This document shows positions 58,658-64,000 of a stretch of DNA of 64,000 nucleotides, in pieces. The notes under the pieces are model-generated. The model saw only the letters and a program-made list of their open reading frames with translations. It was not told the DNA's origin and did no database searches. How positions within the stretch are numbered: the stretch's first letter is position 1; every line of letters starts with the position of its first letter. The DNA lies in contig CAZABG010000001.1 in NCBI GenBank assembly GCA_964483465.1, forward strand, positions 35,286 to 99,285, given 5' to 3'. This DNA is from CAZABG01 sp964483465. Its GTDB lineage: Bacteria > Chlamydiota > Chlamydiia > Chlamydiales > Parachlamydiaceae. A program made the position numbers and the translations under genes.

Positions 58658-59880
58658 CGGCCGCCTCTTCTTGAGGTGAAACGGTTTCTTCTAGGAGGAT
58701 AGTTTTCCTTTCTTGGCGAAGAGGAAGACTTCTTCTTAGGTTCAAATCCTGGAACAATACAAAGCGTTAATTTCTTTGAAGTGAACTTCTCAATTCTCTT
58801 GACCATTTGCGTATCATTATCGGTTGCAAAAGATAAGGCGGTTCCGCTTGCGCCGGCTCTACCTGTTCTTCCGATACGGTGAACATAATCTTCAACGCAT
58901 TGGGGCATATCGAAGTTAATGACATGGCTTAAAGTAGAAACGTCGATCCCTCTTGCGGCAACGTCTGTCGCGACAAGAAGTTTAATTTTTTCGGATCTAA
59001 GAAGCGCGATCGTACGGGTTCTTGCCGACTGCTTCATATCGCCATGAAGAACCGCTGATTTTTGGCCTGAATCGGATAATTTGTCCGCGAGAAGATCGGC
59101 TTGACGCTTAGTAGAGGTAAAGATAATCGCTTGTGAAAGTTCAGGATCGGCAATAACATGATCAAGCAAACGATACTTATGGTCGAGATTGTCGACTTGC
59201 ATCAGTTTTTGTTCAATGTTCTCTTTGCTATTGAACTCGGCTTCAATGCAAATTTCAACCGGGTTTCTGAGAAGCTTAGATGACAATTTCTTAATCGCAG
59301 GGCTTAAAGTCGCAGAAAACATCAGGGTTTGACGATTTGAAGGCGTCTTTGAAGCAATCGCTTCTACGTCATGGATAAAGCCCATATCGAGCATACGGTC
59401 TGCTTCGTCTAAAATAAGGGTATCAAGACGTGAAAAGTCGATACGGCCTCGTTCCATGTGATCCATTAAACGGCCAGGCGTTGCGATCAATATTTCATAA
59501 GGACGCGATAGCTGTCGATTCTGAATCGGATAAGGCGAGCCGCCAAAAATAGTAACTACCTTTGTTTTTGGGAGGTATTTGCTATACTTTGTCGCAACTT
59601 TTGAAACTTGGGTGGCAAGTTCTCTTGTTGGAACTAAAATAAGGACGCGAGGACCTGTTACCTGGGCTTTTGGGGCGTTTTCGGCCATTCTAACAAGCGA
59701 AGGCAAGATGAAAGCCGCAGTTTTTCCCGTTCCCGTTTGGGCAGAAGCGAAGAGGTCGGAGCCTTTTATGACTTCAGGAATGGCTTGTTCTTGGATAGCC
59801 GTCGGCTGGGTGTAACCTGCATCTTCTACCGCTCTTAATACTTCTGGATGGGAAAACAATTCTTCGAATGACTTCATCAA
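58654..59880 (-). CDS. DEAD-box RNA helicase (RhlE-like)
   Basis: This 408-residue ATP-dependent RNA helicase has all motifs in order: Q motif GYTQPTAIQEQAIP, motif I SAQTGTGKTAA, PTRELATQ, TPGRLMD, DEADRMLDMGF, FSATLS, IIFTSTKRQAD, TDVAARGIDV and HRIGRTGRAG. A short basic tail (PPRRNRFTSRRGGR) is typical of RhlE-type enzymes in ribosome assembly or RNA decay. No operon partner. Confidence 0.96.
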   Translation of the reverse strand: MMKSFEELFSHPEVLRAVEDAGYTQPTAIQEQAIPEVIKGSDLFASAQTGTGKTAAFILPSLVRMAENAPKAQVTGPRVLILVPTRELATQVSKVATKYSKYLPKTKVVTIFGGSPYPIQNRQLSRPYEILIATPGRLMDHMERGRIDFSRLDTLILDEADRMLDMGFIHDVEAIASKTPSNRQTLMFSATLSPAIKKLSSKLLRNPVEICIEAEFNSKENIEQKLMQVDNLDHKYRLLDHVIADPELSQAIIFTSTKRQADLLADKLSDSGQKSAVLHGDMKQSARTRTIALLRSEKIKLLVATDVAARGIDVSTLSHVINFDMPQCVEDYVHRIGRTGRAGASGTALSFATDNDTQMVKRIEKFTSKKLTLCIVPGFEPKKKSSSSPRKENYPPRRNRFTSRRGGR

Positions 59881-60098
59881 TTATCTTTTTGTTAAATAAG
59901 TGTTTAAATATAGCACATCAGACCAATTAAACGCTTTAATTATATTTTTTAAAAAAGACTTTCAATTGACTTCTTTAACTATCCCATAACGGCTCTTTTT
60001 GGGCATACTAAAATAATTTATTTAACAATAGGAATGGGCCTCTTTTATTTAATCTATCTCTTGGAAAAAAACAGTATGGGGGACTACTCTAACTCCCA

Positions 60099-60317
60099 AT
60101 GGATACGATTGAATGGGTTGATTTTGAAAAGGTTCAGCTTCTTGTAGGCACGATTGTGGAAGCGTCACCTTTTCCTGAAGCGAAGAAAGCGGCCTATAAA
60201 ACAAAGAAAATTGGGCCTTTTATCTCCGAAGTTTTAACTACGGGCCTTGTGTTAGGAGACGAGGTAGTTCTCGCGATTCCGGAAAGAAAAGTCCCGAATG
60301 GATCCAAACTCGCTTAA
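60099..60317 (+). CDS. CsaA-like protein with internal deletion
   Basis: This 72-residue protein begins as a tRNA-binding-domain CsaA chaperone (MDTIEWVDFEKVQLLVGTIV, EASPFPEAKKAAYK). It then jumps directly to the family's C-terminal half (KKIGPFISEVLTTG, then PERKVPNGSKLA). About 35 central residues of the normal 110 are missing in frame, including most of the OB-fold core. It is probably non-functional or a relic, although both ends are well conserved. Confidence 0.8.
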   Translation: MDTIEWVDFEKVQLLVGTIVEASPFPEAKKAAYKTKKIGPFISEVLTTGLVLGDEVVLAIPERKVPNGSKLA

Positions 60318-60319
60318 TA

Positions 60320-60742
60320 TTATGAGTAAATGATTTCGATTTTTTCCGCTTTTTTGGGTCCGCTCACATGCCAATTGAAGTGAATTTTATCCTCTTTTAG
60401 TTTGATTTCACCCTGATAAAGGTCATCGCCGCATAAGTGATCATTATGAGAGACGATGCGTCCTTTTTGATAGACGAAGTCGAGTAGAAAAACAGGCTCG
60501 CTCTGACGCATATGTTCAAGCGTAAGAAACTTCTCCTCTAAGCCCCAGCGAATTTGGTTAGTAAAAGAAAGGGTTTGAATCGAGTCTGTCCATTCTCCCC
60601 TTTCTTCAAAGATTATGGAATTATAACCCGATTTAACTTTAACCAATCCATGGCCTTTTCGATCCCATGAAGGAGATTTAGAACTGAAGGTAAATCGAGA
60701 GATACACTGAAACCTATTCCAGAGATATCTAAGGCCTGTCAT
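60320..60742 (-). CDS. DUF6314-type protein
   Basis: This 140-residue protein resembles DUF6314: LVKVKSGYNSIIFEERGEWT, then HNDHLCGDDLYQGEIKLKED and HWHVSGP-like NWHVSGPKKAEKIEIIYS. The His-x-Cys-Gly-x-Asp-x-Tyr block is its clearest signature. The function is unknown. The start lies 14 bases inside the DUF2608 gene, so the two are translationally linked. Confidence 0.7.
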   Translation of the reverse strand: MTGLRYLWNRFQCISRFTFSSKSPSWDRKGHGLVKVKSGYNSIIFEERGEWTDSIQTLSFTNQIRWGLEEKFLTLEHMRQSEPVFLLDFVYQKGRIVSHNDHLCGDDLYQGEIKLKEDKIHFNWHVSGPKKAEKIEIIYS

Positions 60743-61613
60743 GCTGATAAGGGACTTCAGGTGTAAGCAAATTTAAATCGAAATTCTCCAGTATCTTTTC
60801 AAGATAATCATAAGGATCGCAAGCTTCTAAAAGATGTACTTTTTCGCGGGCCTTTTCATCCGACACGATGTTATCGTTATAAAGAAGCTCTTCAAGCTCG
60901 ATATTTGCAAGCATGGGATTTAAGTGCTTAGCTTCATTATCGCTTGCTTTATACCAAAAGCCATAAAAGGGAATATTTAATTCATTTGCCGCTTTTTCAA
61001 CCGATTTAACCTGGTCAAGCTTGTCATCAACAAATACGATATGAGAGGGGCGATACGACAGGTTTTTAAATATTTTAATGAAAAAATCGCCTTTTTTTAC
61101 TTTGTATTCGGTAAAGATAATGCCGTTATAGAAGAACTCTTCAGGGACATTAAAGCCTCTTGGGAGATGGCTTTTTCTAAAATCGTAGCCTGCTTGATGC
61201 AGCTGCTGCTCGCTGAAACGATCCATCCCCAACAGATGAATATTATACCAAAAAGTTCTGCCGCGCGCAGTGAATGCAAACGTTGGGATATTTCTTGCTT
61301 GCAGATCCGAAACAAGCTTAACTGCCGCCTCTTCTACAGGAATATAAGGGGCTCTTACTGCAATATAAAGGGTTAAGGCTTCATAAACATTAAAAGGCGC
61401 TGCCCTCTCCGTCAAAGCCTCTTTTGCCCAAACCCTCCAGCCCGAACGACCTAAAACAAAAGGAGGGGCGATCAAAGTGTCGTCTATATCAAGTAAAACA
61501 ATGCCTGAGGGATCGGTCGCGTAGGGACGAATGTCGTCGATATTATCGATTTCAAAAATCTCTGCTTTAAGAGAACTAACAAGAAGAAGAATTAAAAGAA
61601 TCTTTTTAAACAT
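60729..61613 (-). CDS. DUF2608 HAD-like phosphatase, exported
   Basis: This 294-residue protein has signal peptide MFKKILLILLLVSSLKA. The HAD core is seen as IVLLDIDDTLIAPP (catalytic Asp pair), IPTFAFTARGR (motif II Thr) and HIVFVDDKLDQVKS (motif IV). This fits DUF2608, found mainly in intracellular bacteria such as Chlamydiae and Legionella. It may be a secreted phosphatase with an unknown substrate. Confidence 0.85.
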   Translation of the reverse strand: MFKKILLILLLVSSLKAEIFEIDNIDDIRPYATDPSGIVLLDIDDTLIAPPFVLGRSGWRVWAKEALTERAAPFNVYEALTLYIAVRAPYIPVEEAAVKLVSDLQARNIPTFAFTARGRTFWYNIHLLGMDRFSEQQLHQAGYDFRKSHLPRGFNVPEEFFYNGIIFTEYKVKKGDFFIKIFKNLSYRPSHIVFVDDKLDQVKSVEKAANELNIPFYGFWYKASDNEAKHLNPMLANIELEELLYNDNIVSDEKAREKVHLLEACDPYDYLEKILENFDLNLLTPEVPYQHDRP

Positions 61614-61718
61614 CGCTTATACTATACCATAAATTGGCATAAAAAATCACTAAACGTTTACATCAAAAACGAGGGTTGACTATAGTCCTTTTTCATACCT
61701 TTAACGAAGGCAGGATAT

Positions 61719-62618
61719 ATGCAAGCTTTAGCTCCTTATTCACCCCCTGACGAACGCTTTTATCCCACTGAAACTCTAATATCCAAACTAAATCCAAAAT
61801 ATCTCAGCCGAATTAAAGTCGTAAATCCAGACATCTTTGATTTCGCGATGCTCGATATTGTGGGTATGAAAGCCTACAACATCTTCTGGAAATATTTGGC
61901 TCATGGCGCCATTTACTCCTCGCAAGAATCGATCTTCCTTAGAACATCTAATGATATCCGTGTTTATTCAGGTTCTGTTGATCAGGTAAAATGTGTTATT
62001 TACTTCCGCCAAAGAGAGCAGTTAGAAAAAATCGAAGTGTTTATGCCTTATAGAGACTTTTATGAATTTTTAGATCATTACTTAAGAGAATTTACAGGCA
62101 ATGTAGAGCCTCTTCATGTAGACCTTTTGACGACAAGATATTACGAAACCTTACCGATAGACATTACCGTCACGAGAGCCGCATTTGATCAATTTGAAAA
62201 GCTTGGGCTGAGTAACCAAGTTTTTCTTTTTGTAAAAGCAGATATAGATGATGTTATAACCGTTTTACCCGCATTTTTTGATCGTCTAAACACCTTATTC
62301 ATCAATCCTTATACCTTTCAGATTAACGCTTTAGTGGCCCCCGTTTTATCCAATAGAAGAGCTTTACATGTGGCTCAAAACACGCTAAAAACCATCGAAA
62401 ATGAAAGAACTGTAAATTGCACTACCGGCATGCAAAGAGTAAAGAGTTTTGCCATGAAAGATATGTATGCCAAATTAAGCTTGGGGAATAATTCTTATGT
62501 GGGTTGTAAAAAAACATTTAAACATGACACGACGAGTTTTATAAGAATTTTCATTAATTTCACCGAAAATCTTCCCTGGATTGAAATGGAAGTTCAAGGA
62601 ATTGACTCTCGATTGTAA
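61719..62618 (+). CDS. Hypothetical protein
   Basis: This 299-residue soluble protein is not recognised. It contains alternating strands and helices, for example IYSSQESIFLRTSNDIRVYS and VFMPYRDFYEFLDHYLREF, and no membrane segment or signal peptide. An AGGA lies eight bases before ATG. It stands alone between a divergent exported phosphatase and a GNAT gene. Confidence 0.55.
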   Translation: MQALAPYSPPDERFYPTETLISKLNPKYLSRIKVVNPDIFDFAMLDIVGMKAYNIFWKYLAHGAIYSSQESIFLRTSNDIRVYSGSVDQVKCVIYFRQREQLEKIEVFMPYRDFYEFLDHYLREFTGNVEPLHVDLLTTRYYETLPIDITVTRAAFDQFEKLGLSNQVFLFVKADIDDVITVLPAFFDRLNTLFINPYTFQINALVAPVLSNRRALHVAQNTLKTIENERTVNCTTGMQRVKSFAMKDMYAKLSLGNNSYVGCKKTFKHDTTSFIRIFINFTENLPWIEMEVQGIDSRL

Positions 62619-62687
62619 AATCGATAGAAAAACACGTTTTAAATATCTCTAACATGAGTAGAATATTTAAAATTACTTTGTAAACCT

Positions 62688-63224
62688 ATGATTAAAACAG
62701 CAAGACTCATTTTAAAGAATTATACTGATCAAGAAAGGGAACCTTTCTATTCCATGAATTGCGACCCTGAAGTGATGCGCTATTTCCCCTCGGTTTTAAC
62801 TAGAGAAGAGAGCGACGCGATGCTAAAGCGACTTTCTGATGGAATTAATCAAAGGGGATGGGGATTATGGGGAACATTTCTAGATGAAGAACTTATTGGA
62901 TTTATAGGCATTCAACCTATTCCCTTTGAAGCGCATTTTACTCCCGCGGTTGAGGTGGGCTGGCGTCTTGCAAAAAAACATTGGGGTAAAGGCTATGCGA
63001 CAGAAGGGGCCCTTGCTGCGATCGAGTATGGATTCGATAATCTTAAGTTAAATGAGATTGTCGCTATCACAACCGTCCATAATCTCCCCTCTCAAAAAGT
63101 GATGATGCGTTTAGGCATGACTCATGATCCTAAAGACGATTTTGATCATCCGAGACTTGAAGAAAATCACCCTTTAAGGCGTCATGTCCTTTATAGATTG
63201 AGGAATCCCCATGTCAGGTCCTAA
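62688..63224 (+). CDS. GNAT acetyltransferase (RimJ/RimL type)
   Basis: This 178-residue acetyltransferase opens with TARLILKNYTDQEREPFYSM and has VEVGWRLAKKHWGKGYATEG as its acetyl-CoA loop and VHNLPSQKVMMRLGMTHDPK as the end motif. It could acetylate a protein N-terminus or small amine. Its stop lies 14 bases inside the next acetyltransferase gene. Confidence 0.92.
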   Translation: MIKTARLILKNYTDQEREPFYSMNCDPEVMRYFPSVLTREESDAMLKRLSDGINQRGWGLWGTFLDEELIGFIGIQPIPFEAHFTPAVEVGWRLAKKHWGKGYATEGALAAIEYGFDNLKLNEIVAITTVHNLPSQKVMMRLGMTHDPKDDFDHPRLEENHPLRRHVLYRLRNPHVRS

Positions 63225-63852
63225 CCCAAGAGAAAAATTCCCCATAAAGGGATATGAGAAACTTTGTTACTTAAATAACTTCATCACCCTTCCAAACATT
63301 CATGTAGGCGACTATACCTATTATGATGACAGAAAGAATGGCCCGGAAAAATTTGAAACAAATAACGTTCTCTATAACGATCTGCAAACTAAGACAAAGC
63401 TCGTTATAGGCAAGTTCTGCGCAATCGGCGCTGAAACCAAATTTATGATGGCCCCCGACCATAAATTGGATGGTATCAGCACCTACCCTTTTCCCATTTT
63501 CAACCATGGATGGGAAAACGCCTATTCCATTTTAGACATACCGGTAAAAGGTGATATCCTTGTGGGAAGCGATGTCTGGTTCGGCTACAACTGCACCGTT
63601 CGCGGTGGCGTTAAAATAGGCCACGGCGCAATCATCGCGACAAATACCAATGTTGTAAAAGATGTTCCTCCCTATGCAATCGTAGGAGGGAATCCCGGTA
63701 AAGTTTTAAAAATGCGCTTTGATGATAAGACCATCGAGCGCCTTGTCAATATCGCCTGGTGGGATTGGGATATCGAAATGATAACACGCAACTTAAAGCT
63801 CATCACGTCGGCAGATGTAGAGGCGCTAGAAAAGGTGAAGGCAGAAGGATGA
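63211..63852 (+). CDS. CatB/Vat-type hexapeptide O-acetyltransferase
   Basis: This 213-residue left-handed beta-helix xenobiotic acetyltransferase shows PNIHVGDYTYYDD, IGKFCAIGAETKFMMAPDHK (catalytic His in the PDHK context), VGSDVWFGYNCTVRGGVKIG and HGAIIATNTNVVKDVPPYAI, then VGGNPGKVLKMRF. Relatives acetylate chloramphenicol or streptogramin A, but many have other substrates. It overlaps the preceding GNAT. Confidence 0.93.
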   Translation: MSGPNPREKFPIKGYEKLCYLNNFITLPNIHVGDYTYYDDRKNGPEKFETNNVLYNDLQTKTKLVIGKFCAIGAETKFMMAPDHKLDGISTYPFPIFNHGWENAYSILDIPVKGDILVGSDVWFGYNCTVRGGVKIGHGAIIATNTNVVKDVPPYAIVGGNPGKVLKMRFDDKTIERLVNIAWWDWDIEMITRNLKLITSADVEALEKVKAEG

Positions 63853-63867
63853 AGGCGGAAGGCGGAA

Positions 63868-63993
63868 GGCAGAATAGCGAAAGAAAGTGCCGCTTTCACC
63901 GGATATAAAGGCAGCCTTGGGCAGAAGGGGCGCCTGGCGGCGGTTTTAATTACAAGCGCGCTAAAATCGCGCCCAATCTGTCGCTATTCTGCC
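63868..63993. repeat. 13-bp inverted repeat and GAAGGCG tandem run at the window end
   Basis: GGCAGAATAGCGA (63868-63880) is the exact reverse complement of 63981-63993. A short GAAGGCGGAAGGCGGAAGG run precedes it (63851-63869). The enclosed 100 bases are GC-richer than the surroundings and hold no gene. Confidence 0.6.
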
Positions 63994-64000
63994 TGCTATG

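Noticed and set aside
1..64000. tRNA or rRNA genes
   Set aside because: No tRNA-like T-loop and acceptor pairs or rRNA-like blocks were found in the intergenic stretches.

Overview
This window appears to come from an environmental, amoeba-associated chlamydia (Chlamydiae, Parachlamydiales type). Reasons are the AT-rich DNA, a CHLPS 43 kDa/DUF818-type protein, a DUF2608 phosphatase-like protein, many membrane-anchored or secreted proteins without obvious relatives, and several eukaryote-directed protein types: a YopJ-like acyltransferase, an NleD-like zinc protease, a macro domain and a mitochondrial-carrier-like protein. The taxon is an inference, because no rRNA or marker gene is present. 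No rRNA, tRNA or CRISPR array was seen. The sequence contains a 10-base N gap at 31842-31851, so it is a draft scaffold.

Region 1-10 kb: the tail of a GNAT gene, a gene remnant, a secreted amidohydrolase, Hsp20, a cupin, a TraB-like protein coupled to a DUF818 hydrolase, a membrane-anchored EEP-fold enzyme, a RelE-type toxin-antitoxin pair, and a TetR regulator divergent from a SnoaL-like gene plus an APH kinase. Region 10-18.4 kb: secreted unknowns, an alpha/beta hydrolase, a second EEP protein, a GrpB-GNAT fusion, a PCMH-type flavin oxidase, and an oxalate decarboxylase with a membrane partner.

Region 18.4-25 kb is the most mobile part. An NleD/M91-like zinc protease gene lies between a solitary IS end and a complete IS5-type element. 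That IS cuts the front of a Panacea-type antitoxin gene, which is followed by a frameshifted toxin. Next comes a 126-bp segment flanked by 18-bp perfect inverted repeats; inverting it would give a headless cupin gene an ATG and extend the preceding small ORF. After this are a lipoprotein, an AAC(6')-like GNAT, a duplicated stem-loop block and a GNAT with an export signal.

Region 25-35.9 kb: flavin reductase, BON protein, an OXA-type beta-lactamase homologue lacking the SxxK motif, and an exported sulfotransferase-like protein. A minus-strand run of effector candidates follows (YopJ-like gene broken at the gap, two paralogues, a macro-domain protein), then a MITE-like palindrome, an exported P-loop NTPase and unknowns. 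Region 36-46.9 kb: an AbiE-type pair with twin operators, a GrpB paralogue, an adenosine-deaminase-like enzyme, three repeat proteins with SH3-like modules, an SDR, a thioesterase and a HigBA-like pair.

Region 47-64 kb: a nucleoside phosphorylase, three tandem methyltransferase-like paralogues, a small stress operon (DUF892 ferritin-like, DUF6496, DUF72, Cys-rich copper-type protein), carbonic anhydrase, NUDIX, the carrier-like protein, an S9 peptidase with an esterase, a DEAD-box helicase, an internally deleted CsaA, a DUF2608 and DUF6314 pair, and two acetyltransferases. Overall this is accessory and host-interaction sequence with four toxin-antitoxin loci, several exported enzymes and few core housekeeping genes.
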